Below, piece by piece: positions 47,224 to 55,922 of a stretch of DNA of 64,000 bases. Source of the stretch: Chroococcidiopsis thermalis PCC 7203 (GTDB lineage: Bacteria > Cyanobacteriota > Cyanobacteriia > Cyanobacteriales > Chroococcidiopsidaceae). Position 1 is the first letter of the stretch, and every line of letters begins with the position of its first letter. The notes beneath the pieces are model-generated. The model was not told where the DNA came from. It saw only the letters and a list, made by a program, of their open reading frames with translations, and searched no databases. Location of the stretch: positions 5,754,336 to 5,818,335 of the forward strand of contig NC_019695.1 of assembly GCF_000317125.1 (NCBI RefSeq). The letters run 5' to 3'. The translations under genes were made by a program, and so were the position numbers.

Positions 47224-48063
47224 GTGGCTAAATTCAGTCGAACTTGGTGGGGAAAACGTTTCATTGAAGCCTTAGAAGCATTCAGCGATTCTGGTAGGCT
47301 GGGGCGCGGACGTTCCTATGCTAGCAATGGTAAAATCATTGAATATAAAATTGACGGCAACAAAATTACGGCTAAGGTGAGAGGTTCGATAAATCCCTAT
47401 TTTGGGGTATATAAAGAACCAAAATACGATACAAAAATCGAAATTACTCCAATTGACAAAGCGAGTTGGTCAAAGGCAATTAAATACGTTTCTTCTAAAG
47501 CAAGTTTTGTATCAAAGTTGTTAATGAATGAAGTGCCAGACAGTATTGACTCAGCTTTTGCTGACTTAGGATTGCATTTACTACCGCATAGTAGAAAAGA
47601 CTTTAAAACGAGCTGTAGTTGTCCCGATTATGCTAACCCTTGCAAACATATTGCAGGTGTTTATTACTTAGTTGCATCTCAACTCGACCATAACCCATTT
47701 CTCTTATTTGAATTGAGGGGTTTATCTAAGGAAGAATTGCAGTCAGAACTCGTGAAATCTCCTTTAGGACAAATTTTATCTGCCGAATTAACTACTAAAG
47801 AAACTCCTTTAGTAGCAGAAACATCTTACTATACAAAACTCGAACAAGTGCCTGTAACCGAGCAGATGCATTCTAGAGAATTCTGGCTTGGAACTAAGCG
47901 CTTACCATCAAATATTGAAGTTGCCGAACCAGCAATTATTCCAGCAATTGTCGTGAAAAAACAGGGGGACTATCCCGCTTTTTGGCAAAAAGATACTTCC
48001 TTTATTACGGTGATGAAAGAATTATATCAGCGAGTGAGAACAAAAAACAAAGACGTTATGTAA
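47224..48063 (+). CDS. SWIM zinc-finger protein
   Basis: 279 aa. SWIM motif CxCx(n)Cx[20 protein letters not shown] at about residue 137, with the conserved N-terminal [15 protein letters not shown] and [15 protein letters not shown]. It binds DNA or protein through zinc and pairs with SNF2 helicases; it likely works with the upstream gene. Start is GTG 47224. C-terminal half after about residue 190 is less conserved. Confidence 0.92.
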   Translation: MAKFSRTWWGKRFIEALEAFSDSGRLGRGRSYASNGKIIEYKIDGNKITAKVRGSINPYFGVYKEPKYDTKIEITPIDKASWSKAIKYVSSKASFVSKLLMNEVPDSIDSAFADLGLHLLPHSRKDFKTSCSCPDYANPCKHIAGVYYLVASQLDHNPFLLFELRGLSKEELQSELVKSPLGQILSAELTTKETPLVAETSYYTKLEQVPVTEQMHSREFWLGTKRLPSNIEVAEPAIIPAIVVKKQGDYPAFWQKDTSFITVMKELYQRVRTKNKDVM

Positions 48064-48122
48064 GAAAGTCAAAAATTACTAATTTTCTTTGTCTCCCATA
48101 TCCTCTATTCCTCATTCTCATC

Positions 48123-50804
48123 ATGACTCAAGAAGAACAAAGATTACAAGAAGACCGCGATCGCAAAGCACACTGGCGGCGCTGGGGTTCGTATTTAAGC
48201 GAACGACAATGGGGAACAGTCCGCGAAGATTACAGTGCTGATGGTTCGGCTTGGGATTATTTTTCTCACGAACAAGCGCGTTCTCGCGCTTATCGCTGGG
48301 GTGAAGATGGAATTGCAGGTATTTCCGACAATCACCAACGCTTGTGTTTTGCGATCGCGCTTTGGAATGGTGTCGATCCAATTTTAAAGGAAAGGCTGTT
48401 TGGTTTAACTGGTAATGAAGGCAATCACGGCGAAGATGTCAAGGAATGTTACTTTTACCTTGACAATACTCCCACTCACTCTTACATGAAATATCTCTAT
48501 AAATATTCTCAGCAAGCTTTTCCCTATACTCAATTAGTGACAGAAAATCAAAATCGCAGCAAGCGCGATCGTGAATTTGAATTACTTGATACAGGAATAT
48601 TTGACAATAACACTTATTTTGATGTTTTTGTTGAATATGCCAAAAATACACCTGAAGATATTTTAATTAAAATTAGTATCGCTAATCGTGCTTTGGAAAC
48701 TAGAAATTTATATTTATTGCCTACATTATGGTTTCGCAATACTTGGGCTTGGGGACGAGCCGAAACCGCTAAACCCAGACTGAAAAAGCTGCATCAAGAT
48801 AGCAATCTGAGTATTATCGAATCTACTCATCCTAGTTTAGGCGATCGCTGGTTGTATTGTGAAGGTACAGCAGAGTTATTATTTACTGAGAATGATACGA
48901 ACTACCAAAAATTGTTCGGGGTCGAAAATAAATCTGATTTTGTCAAAGACGGAATTAACGATTATCTTATTAATCGCGATAAAACCGCGATCGATCCTCA
49001 ACAAATTGGTACTAAATTTGCAGCCAATTATAACCTAAATATTGCCGCAGGTGAAACCGTAACTATTTGCCTACGTCTGTGCGACTCTCCTTATTTAGTT
49101 ACCCCATTTGGTAAAGATTTCGAGCAAATATTTCAAACTCGCATTCAAGAAGCAGACGAGTTTTACGATCGCATTACTTCTCCTTGTCAATTAACACCAG
49201 ATCGACGCAATATCCAGCGACAGGCTTTTGCGGGGATGCTATGGGCTAAACAATATTATTATTATGTCATCCATGAATGGCTGCAAGGCGATCCGGCTCA
49301 TCCTACACCAGCAAAATCGCGACAAAACGTGAGAAATACTGATTGGATTCATCTATTTAACGATGATGTTATTTCCATGCCCGATAAGTGGGAATATCCC
49401 TGGTATGCAGCTTGAGATTTAGCCTTTCATGTCATTCCTCTTGCCATTATCGATCCTGATTTTGCCAAGCGTCAATTAAGTCGTTTGACGCGAGAATGGT
49501 ATTTACATCCTAACGGGCAATTACCAGCTTACGAATGGAATTTTAGCGATGTCAATCCGCCCGTTCATGCTTGGGCGACGTGGCGCGTATATAAGATCGA
49601 ACAAAAGATCTACGGACGCGCCGACCGCTTATTTTTAGAACGGGTATTTCAAAAGCTATTACTCAATTTTACCTGGTGGGTAAATCGCAAAGATATTGCT
49701 GGTAAAAATGTTTTTCAAGGCGGGTTTTTGGGAATGGATAATATAGGAGTATTCGATCGCAGTACCCAAGTTCCTACTGATGCCTATTTACAGCAGTCAG
49801 ATGGTACGAGTTGGATGGGTATGTACTGTTTAAATATGCTGGCGATCGCGTTAGAATTAGCTAAAGAAAATCCCGCCTATGAAGATACTGCCAGTAAATT
49901 TTTCGAGCATTTCCTCTACATTGCTGATGCGATGAATAGTATGGGAGAGGAACGCAAAGGTTTGTGGGATAAAGACGATAGTTTTTATTACGATATGCTC
50001 CACGTTCCCGCTGATGGGGATATAGTCCTGAAAGTGCGAAGTCTTGTAGGACTGATTCCCTTATTGGCTGTTGAAACTTTAGAACCAGACGTTTTAGAAC
50101 GATTGCCTGGTTTTAAAAAACGCATGGAGTGGTTTATTAACAATCGCCCCGATCTGCGTCAAAATGTTGCTTGTATGGAAACAAAAGGAATTGGTGCAAG
50201 AAGGCTATTAGCAATTTGTTATAAACCACCAGGAGGAACGGAAGCAGAAAATAAGTTGCGCTGCATTTTGAAAACAATGCTAGATGAGAACGAATTTTTA
50301 AGTCCCTACGGTATTCGTTCCGTATCTAAATATCATGCTTCTCATCCCTATTCCATGAAATTAGACGGACAAGAATATCATGTCAAATACGAACCAGCAG
50401 AATCAAGTAATGCCATGTTTGGTGGTAATTCTAATTGGCGAGGTCCCGTTTGGTTTCCGATTAACTACCTAATAATTGAGGCATTACAAAAGTTTCATTA
50501 TTATTTAGGTGATAATTTTAAAATTGAGTTTCCCACTGATTCGGGTCGCGAAATGAACCTTTGGGAAGTTTCTCAGGAATTGTCGCAAAGACTGATTAAA
50601 ATATTTCTGCAAGATGAATCGGGGAAAAGACCAGTTTATGGAGATCTAGAAAAGTTCCAAACCGATCCACACTGGCACAATTTAATTATGTTTCACGAAT
50701 ACTTTCATGGTGATAATGGTGCGGGTTTAGGGGCAAATCATCAGACGGGTTGGACGGGTTTAGTGGCGAAATTAATTCAGCAGTGTGGTGAATATGAGAG
50801 ATGA
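48123..50804 (+). pseudogene. GH63-type glucosidase, interrupted by an in-frame TGA
   Basis: Full frame 893 codons from ATG 48123. The N-terminal part has [20 protein letters not shown] and [24 protein letters not shown]; the C-terminal part has [19 protein letters not shown] and [22 protein letters not shown], matching glucosidases of family GH63 (MGH1-like) in cyanobacteria. TGA at 49413-49415 lies inside WYAA-stop-DLAFHVI, where the family has WDLAFH; TGG to TGA is one base. Frame is the same on both sides. It may be a nonsense mutation, a sequencing error or readthrough. As two parts the frames are 48123-49415 and 49485-50804. Function: hydrolysis of glucose-containing compatible solutes or glycans. 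Confidence 0.85.
49413..49415 (+). other. Premature TGA codon in GH63 gene
   Basis: TGA in the frame of the GH63 gene at a position where homologues carry Trp (TGG) in the YAAWDLAFH segment. Single-base cause G to A at 49415. Confidence 0.75.
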
Positions 50805-50830
50805 AGAATTGATTTCGCAGGTAGATAATC

Positions 50831-51211
50831 TTAAGTCAAATCGTAAGGACGTTCGGTATCATCTTCACCCATATATTCGCCATTTTGAATTTCTAGTAAA
50901 ATTAGAGGAATTGCCCCAGGGTTTTCAATACTGTGTAGCGTTGCTACAGGTACGTATGTTGACTCATTGCGATGTAGTAACTTCTCATCATCACCGCAAT
51001 TAACTTTAGCCGTACCAGAAACAACAACCCAATGTTCGCTGCGATGGTAGTGAATTTGCGATTTTATGCGGTGCTTCGGTTTAATTTCAATCCGATTAAT
51101 TCGATAATTTTCTCCTTCTTCTATTACCTCAACCAAACCCCAATATCTCTGACCTGCGTGTGGAGAGGATTCAATTAAATCTAGCTGAGCCTGATTCCCG
51201 TTGTTACTCAT
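50831..51211 (-). CDS. Cupin, mannose-6-phosphate isomerase type II-like
   Basis: 126 aa from ATG 51209-51211 (a TTG at 51235 is an unlikely alternative). Cupin motif 1 HYHRSEHWVVVSGTAKV and motif 2 VPVATLHSIENPGAIPL: the pattern of the C-terminal cupin of GDP-mannose/mannose-6-phosphate isomerase type proteins (GxRYWGLVEVIEEGENYRI opening, then IKPKHRIKSQIHYHRSEHW). As a single domain it isomerises mannose-6-P or acts as a sugar-binding cupin. It is convergent with the glucosidase gene, 26 bp away; a shadow plus-strand frame there is not a gene. Confidence 0.88.
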   Translation of the reverse strand: MSNNGNQAQLDLIESSPHAGQRYWGLVEVIEEGENYRINRIEIKPKHRIKSQIHYHRSEHWVVVSGTAKVNCGDDEKLLHRNESTYVPVATLHSIENPGAIPLILLEIQNGEYMGEDDTERPYDLT

Positions 51212-51431
51212 AAATAGCCTGAAAATAAACGTCAATCGCCATTATTAGCAGAAGTATGGCATTTCAGCTCTGGAAGAGTAGGTTGGTTAACAAAATCTTC
51301 AAATTTGTTTAAACTTCAAAATGTACTCTTCACAATCGGCTTTTTGGGGATTTGTCTGAAGTAGTTTCAGCACGATCGAAATTTCGTTGCTAAAACTTCG
51401 ATATTTTGAACTAAACATCTCGATATCCTCA

Positions 51432-51643
51432 TCACTCTAAATCTTCCGAATCTGTATTTTCTGGGAGAGATTCAGAAACTTTCTTGTGCCGATCTTCCTT
51501 CCATCTTCCCGTTTTTCTTGCCGCGTCTGTGAGTAAGTATTCAATTTGAGCATTGACACTTCTGAGTTCGTCAGCCGACCATTTTTCTAATACTTCATAC
51601 AGTTTTAGATCTAGACGCAGCAAGAATCTTTTTTTTGACTCAT
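51432..51643 (-). CDS. Arc-family DNA-binding protein with apparent frameshift in A8
   Basis: Product reads [29 protein letters not shown], the ribbon-helix-helix pattern of Arc-like proteins (DNA-binding regulators, often antitoxin-like). The ATG at 51641-51643 overlaps the SPFH stop as ATGA, a classic coupling signal. Reading from it gives MSQKK, then A8 (51629-51636 on the plus strand as T8) moves the frame into a stop, whereas nine A would give [18 protein letters not shown]. The open frame otherwise starts at TTG 51621-51623. The gene is either frameshifted, expressed by slippage, or miscounted in the homopolymer. Full length 70 aa if restored. Confidence 0.75.
51629..51636. other. Homopolymer T8/A8 at the Arc frameshift
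   Basis: Eight T on the plus strand. One more base restores an uninterrupted Arc-like frame from the coupled ATG. Slippage-prone tract. Confidence 0.75.
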
Positions 51644-52575
51644 GTATACAAACTACCAGTATTGACTACAGGCTGAGCGTTTTGTTCCGAGGTTAAAACC
51701 ACAAGTAAATTATTCACCATCGTAGCTTTGCGTTCCTCATCCAATTCGACGATTTGTTGTTCGCTTAACCTTCTCAATGCTTCGTCAACCATCCCTACAG
51801 CACTATCTACAATCTGCCGTCGAGCGTCAATTATTGCTTTAGCTTGTTGGCGGCGGAGCATTGCTTGAGCAATTTCTGGCGCGTAGGCAAGGTGAGAAAG
51901 CCTAGCTTCAATAATCTCTACCCCCGCAACTTCTAACCGTGCTTGTAATTCTTGTTGCAGCGATCGCGCTACTTCGTCAGGAATGCCTCGCAGCGAAGGT
52001 ATACTCTCATCATCACCTGTGTCATAAGGGTAGCGGATCGCTAAGGCACGAATTGCCGTTTCACTTTGGATGGCAACAAATTCTTCGTAGTCGTCTACTT
52101 CAAAATAGGATTTGGCAGAATCTACAACTTGCCAAACTACCACGGCTGCAATTTCAATTGGGCTACCTTGAGCGTCATTGACTTTGAGAATTTTGCTGTT
52201 AAAGTTGCGTACTCGCAATGAAATCTTGCGTTTGCGGGTAAAAGGGTTAGTCCACCAAAATCCTGCTTCTCTAACGCTACCAGCGTAACGACCCAAAAAT
52301 GTTACTACAACTGCTTGGTTTGGTTCCACCGTAAAGAAGCCTGAAAATGTAGGGATAACGACTGCAATTAGAGTTGCTCCCAGCCATGCACTTATTTCTG
52401 CTGCGGTGTCTTCTCCCAGAAAATCGGTAATTTTCAGAGTTCTACCTAAGATTGCCTCCCATCCGTGGATAGTCGTCCACAGCCACCAAATAGCCAAAAT
52501 TGCGATCGCACCTAATACTACCAACGCCACAAAACCATCAACCTTAAAGGCAGGACGCTCCTTTAATCGCTCCAT
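51640..52575 (-). CDS. SPFH/Band 7 membrane protein
   Basis: 311 aa. Two N-terminal membrane helices (about 13-34 and 65-85), then the SPFH/Band 7 domain (about 85-260): [30 protein letters not shown], then [45 protein letters not shown]-type (cited part: [13 protein letters not shown]). Stomatin/HflK-like proteins of this family organise membrane microdomains and proteases. The Arc-like gene starts within its stop codon, so the two are translationally coupled. Divergent from gatB across a repeat. Confidence 0.92.
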   Translation of the reverse strand: MERLKERPAFKVDGFVALVVLGAIAILAIWWLWTTIHGWEAILGRTLKITDFLGEDTAAEISAWLGATLIAVVIPTFSGFFTVEPNQAVVVTFLGRYAGSVREAGFWWTNPFTRKRKISLRVRNFNSKILKVNDAQGSPIEIAAVVVWQVVDSAKSYFEVDDYEEFVAIQSETAIRALAIRYPYDTGDDESIPSLRGIPDEVARSLQQELQARLEVAGVEIIEARLSHLAYAPEIAQAMLRRQQAKAIIDARRQIVDSAVGMVDEALRRLSEQQIVELDEERKATMVNNLLVVLTSEQNAQPVVNTGSLYT

Positions 52576-52687
52576 AGATTTTTGTTACCTGATTTTAATG
52601 TGATATCACAACGATATAATTAGTTCGTTCATAATGTCAATGTGATATTATTGCAGTATCACTTAGTTAAAGTTTGTCTGAGAAAAT

Positions 52688-52792
52688 GTCACGCAAAGAC
52701 GAGCCAGCGCCGTGCGGGGGTTTCCCCCGAGTCCCGCGACTGGCGTAGCGAAGACGCAAAAGATTCTTAGCGCCTTTGCGTCTTTGCGTGAC
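52688..52792. mobile_element. MITE-like repeat with perfect 13-bp inverted ends
   Basis: GTCACGCAAAGAC (52688-52700) and GTCTTTGCGTGAC (52780-52792) are exact inverted repeats. The body contains GTGCGGGGGT- and TTAGCGCCTTTGCG-like words shared with copy 1 at 37944-38093. No coding sequence. It sits between the divergent SPFH and gatB genes. No target-site duplication identified. Confidence 0.7.
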
Positions 52793-52852
52793 CAAAAACC
52801 AGAGAAGTGTAAAGATTGGAAAGTATTACAATCACAGCGGCAAATAAAAGAT

Positions 52853-54337
52853 ATGACTACTGCTGCACCGACAAAAACTAAATATGAGGCGATTATTGGT
52901 TTAGAAACCCATTGCCAGCTGAATACGAATACGAAAATTTTTTCTAGCAGTTCTACAGAGTTTGGCTCGCCTCCAAATACAAATATCGATCCGATTTGTA
53001 TGGGTTTACCTGGAGTGTTGCCCGTATTGAATGAGAAGGTATTGGAATACGCAGTGAAGGCGGGTTTGGCGTTAAATTGCCAAATTGCACCTTATAGCAA
53101 GTTCGATCGCAAACAGTATTTTTATCCCGACTTACCGAAGAATTATCAAATTTCTCAGTATGACTTGCCAATTGCCGAACACGGTTGGTTAGAAATCGAA
53201 CTTCTCGATGCGGATAACAACCCTATCAGTAAGCGAATTGGGATTACGCGCTTGCACATGGAAGAAGACGCAGGCAAGTTAGTACACGGGGGTAGCGATC
53301 GCCTGTCTGGTTCTACTTACTCTTTAGTAGACTACAATCGTGCTGGCGTGCCTTTGGTGGAAATTGTCTCAGAACCCGATATGCGTTCTGGACAAGAAGC
53401 GGCGGAATACGCCCAAGAACTACGCCGGATCTTGCGCTATTTGGATGTCAGTGACGGCAACATGCAAGAAGGCTCTTTACGTTGCGATGTCAATATCTCC
53501 GTGCGTCCTGTCGGACAAAAAGAGTTTGGCACGAAGGTAGAAATTAAAAATATGAACTCGTTCAACGCCATTCAACGGGCGATTGAATACGAGATCGAAC
53601 GGCAAATTGCGGCTGTAGAGTCTGGAGAAAGAATTGTTCAAGAAACCAGGCTATGGGAAGAAGGCAGCCAACGCACTGTTAGTATGCGGACTAAAGAGGG
53701 TTCTAGCGACTACCGCTATTTCCCCGAACCGGATTTAGCGCCGATTGAAGTTTCCAAAGAACAGTTAGAAAAATGGCGTGCTGAGTTGCCAGAATTACCA
53801 GCCCAAAAACGCCATCGCTATGAAAGCGAACTGGGACTTTCCGCTTACGACACCCGCGTACTAACCGATGAGCGAGCGGTAGCGGAATATTTTGAAGCAA
53901 CTGTGGCGGCTGGAGCCTCGGCAAAACAAGCTGCTAACTGGATTATGGGAGATATTGCAGCTTACTTAAATAGCAATAAGCTCAACATTACCGAACTTGC
54001 CCTCAAACCAAATACTCTTGCCGAATTGATTCAGTTGATTGAAGGCAATACAATCAGCGGCAAAATTGCTAAAGATATCTTGCCTGAACTGCTAGCTCAA
54101 GGTGGTTCGGCGAAGGAGTTAGTAGAACGTAAAGGATTAATTCAAATTTCCGATCGCAGCGCCATAGAAGCGATTGTAGAGCAAGTCATTGCTGCCAATC
54201 CCAAAGAACTAGAACAGTACCGTAACGGCAAAACCAAGCTTCTCGGCTTTTTTGTTGGGCAAGTGCTGAAGCAAACAGGCGGAAGGGCAGATCCGAAACT
54301 GACAAACCAACTGTTAGCGGAAAAGCTCAATGGGTAA
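52853..54337 (+). CDS. gatB: Asp-tRNA(Asn)/Glu-tRNA(Gln) amidotransferase subunit B
   Basis: 494 aa from ATG 52853; the longer frame from 52712 would run through the MITE-like repeat and is rejected. GatB catalytic start [21 protein letters not shown] and [35 protein letters not shown], then the YqeY-like C-terminal domain ([18 protein letters not shown]). It activates Glu-tRNA(Gln) and transfers ammonia, with GatA and GatC elsewhere. Essential in bacteria lacking glutaminyl-tRNA synthetase, such as cyanobacteria. Confidence 0.97.
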   Translation: MTTAAPTKTKYEAIIGLETHCQLNTNTKIFSSSSTEFGSPPNTNIDPICMGLPGVLPVLNEKVLEYAVKAGLALNCQIAPYSKFDRKQYFYPDLPKNYQISQYDLPIAEHGWLEIELLDADNNPISKRIGITRLHMEEDAGKLVHGGSDRLSGSTYSLVDYNRAGVPLVEIVSEPDMRSGQEAAEYAQELRRILRYLDVSDGNMQEGSLRCDVNISVRPVGQKEFGTKVEIKNMNSFNAIQRAIEYEIERQIAAVESGERIVQETRLWEEGSQRTVSMRTKEGSSDYRYFPEPDLAPIEVSKEQLEKWRAELPELPAQKRHRYESELGLSAYDTRVLTDERAVAEYFEATVAAGASAKQAANWIMGDIAAYLNSNKLNITELALKPNTLAELIQLIEGNTISGKIAKDILPELLAQGGSAKELVERKGLIQISDRSAIEAIVEQVIAANPKELEQYRNGKTKLLGFFVGQVLKQTGGRADPKLTNQLLAEKLNG

Positions 54338-54570
54338 TAGGTAGTTGGTAGTTGGTAGTTGTTGGGTATTGATGAGTGGCTGGTGGCTAGTAGCTGGAAT
54401 TTTTTCTAGTCTCCAGCCGCGCTTTTACTAGCCACTAATAACTGATAACTGGTTACTGCTCCCTGCTCGCTGCTCTCTGCTTCCTCCAAAAACAGCAATT
54501 CTTCATCGGATCTTTAAGAAAATCCCGTAGAAAGCCGTAAGATTCTTTACACACCACCTGTTATATTCTA

Positions 54571-54627
54571 CTGAGTAGATGCACCCTGATGATTGGGAGA
54601 GTCACCGAACTGACTCTCTTTTTTTTT
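54571..54627 (+). ncRNA. Possible small RNA (about 57 nt)
   Basis: TATATT at 54562-54567 resembles a -10 box; transcription from about 54573 would end in the terminator at 54597-54627, giving an RNA of about 55-60 nt. No clear -35 and no known family motif, so this is a weak proposal. It is not Yfr1: the conserved ACTCCTCACAC was not found. Confidence 0.3.
54597..54627 (+). terminator. Strong intrinsic terminator
   Basis: GAGAGTCA (54597-54604), loop CCGAAC, TGACTCTC (54611-54618), then nine T. A perfect 8-bp stem with a long U-run, one of the clearest in the window. It can end gatB or a separate short RNA starting near 54571. Confidence 0.9.
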
Positions 54628-54789
54628 GGCTTTTTTCAGCGAGCAGTGAATAGTAGTAATGGGTAGTTGGTAGTTGGCAAGAGGCTTTCTTGTTTTTCTC
54701 CCCTGCATTCCGAGCGCAAGTAACTGATAACTGATAACTGATAACTGAAAAAGCTACGATCGCTTCAAGTAGAAAAAGGAATTAATGAG

Positions 54790-54801
54790 ATAATTTCTTA
54801 T
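54790..54801. promoter_or_regulatory. Possible regulator box upstream of first AraC gene
   Basis: ATAATTTCTTAT, inverted repeat ATAA-TTTC-TTAT, with flanks GAG on the left and TAAG on the right. The same GATAATTTCTTATTAA words stand before the second AraC gene (58575-58590). Resembles an AT-rich iron-box such as cyanobacterial Fur sites, but the match is not proof. Confidence 0.5.
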
Positions 54802-54823
54802 TAAGTTCTATGCCTCCGTTGTC

Positions 54824-55822
54824 ATGACTATCACCATTTCTCAGCAAGCATACGAAGACTTATTTGGTGAGACAGTAGAGCATTCTCAACACCCCGATCC
54901 AGACGATCCGCTAGATGTGGTTTACAAATACCCGCGACAGTTAGCACAGGGTTACTGGCGGAGAATTTATCTGCGTCAAGGATTGGAGTTGGAGATCGGA
55001 AGTATCCAAATGCACGATCGCCTGCTAATAACATACCCAGAACAGGAACATCCGTGGTTAGAGTATCACTTTCATTTTTCAGGCGAACATGAGGATAAAT
55101 ACACATCCATTAGTGGAGGACAATACATTTTTTCTGGCAGTGGACTAGAGCCGAAAAAGACAGTTGATGATTCAGATCGACAGCCCTATCTGGAGCTGAT
55201 TATTTTCATGCAGCCCGACTTATTGTACTCTTTTGCAGGCGATCGAGATGGGCAATTAGCTTCAGAGTTGCAACAGTGGATTCGGCAGCCACATCAGCGG
55301 TGTTACTATCACTGCAAAACTGCAACATTAGCCATGCAAACAGTAGCGCGGCAAATCTTGCAATGTCCCTATCGGGGAGTTGCCAAGCGTTTGTATTTGG
55401 AAGCCAAAGCTTTAGAGTTGATGGCGATGTTGGTTGGACAAGAACTGGAAATCCAGGATAAGAAATCCAGTCCTCACCTGTTCAAGCCAGATGTGATAGA
55501 AAGAATTCACCATGCTAGAGATATTTTGCTGAAACGATTGCATAACCCGCCTTCATTAATCGAATTAGCAAGAGCAGTGGGTTTAAATGATTATCTGCTC
55601 AAGTTAGGATTTCGTCACTGTTTTGGCACAACAGTCTTTAGCTACCTGCATTGCTATCGGCTGGAACAAGCCCGTCAACTCCTAGAAACTGGAGAAATGA
55701 AAGTGTCAGAAATTGCCGATCTTGTTGGGTTTCGCAGTCAGAGCTACTTCGCCGCAGCCTTTAGAACAAAATTCGGTCTTTGTCCAAAGCAGTATCAAAT
55801 GCAACACAAAAAATCCGTCTAG
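54824..55822 (+). CDS. AraC-family regulator, copy 1 (PchR-like)
   Basis: 332 aa from ATG 54824. The N-terminal ligand-binding half contains QHPDPDDPLDVVYKYPRQL and LEYHFHFSGEHED; the HTH at about 230-325 has RARDILLKRLHNPPSLIELARAVGL-like and VSEIADLVGFRSQSYFAAAFRTKFGLCPKQYQ. The PchR-type regulators respond to siderophores. It lies 97 bp before the receptor gene on the same strand and is tandemly repeated with copy 2 (58626). Likely senses iron or siderophore and activates the receptor gene. Confidence 0.92.
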   Translation: MTITISQQAYEDLFGETVEHSQHPDPDDPLDVVYKYPRQLAQGYWRRIYLRQGLELEIGSIQMHDRLLITYPEQEHPWLEYHFHFSGEHEDKYTSISGGQYIFSGSGLEPKKTVDDSDRQPYLELIIFMQPDLLYSFAGDRDGQLASELQQWIRQPHQRCYYHCKTATLAMQTVARQILQCPYRGVAKRLYLEAKALELMAMLVGQELEIQDKKSSPHLFKPDVIERIHHARDILLKRLHNPPSLIELARAVGLNDYLLKLGFRHCFGTTVFSYLHCYRLEQARQLLETGEMKVSEIADLVGFRSQSYFAAAFRTKFGLCPKQYQMQHKKSV

Positions 55823-55890
55823 CGACAAAAAGTAATCCGCCTAGCGATAAAAAAGCCTTCAAATTACATCAACCAGTTTGGTAATGTTTC

Positions 55891-55922
55891 TGACAATTCT
55901 TCTCATTTTGGTGTGAGTGATG
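55891..55922. promoter_or_regulatory. Conserved element before TonB receptor gene 1
   Basis: TGACAATTCTTCTCA, one variable base, then TTTGGTGTGAGTGATG. The copy before the second receptor gene (59713-59744) differs in one base of 32. Ends in the receptor start codon. Candidate regulator-binding or leader element. Confidence 0.65.

Larger units (their letters stand above)
54338..54823. other. Gene-free stretch with repeats and a terminator
   Basis: 486 bp after gatB. It begins with GTAGTTGGTAGTTGGTAGTT and a relative of the 51-131 repeat, then about 54545-54627 holds a possible small RNA ending in a strong terminator, then repeats (TAACTGATAACTGATAACTG at about 54720-54745). The first AraC gene begins at 54824. 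Confidence 0.55.

Noticed and set aside
47982-48122. N-terminal extension of the GH63 frame
   Set aside because: Overlaps the SWIM gene in another frame; the family start matches ATG 48123.
50785-51003. Plus-strand open frame overlapping the cupin gene
   Set aside because: It is antisense to the clear cupin coding sequence and has no motif of its own.
52712-52852. N-terminal extension of gatB
   Set aside because: It translates the MITE-like repeat; GatB starts at [16 protein letters not shown].
54571-54627. Yfr1 or another known small RNA
   Set aside because: The Yfr1 core ACTCCTCACAC was not found; only a weak unnamed candidate remains.
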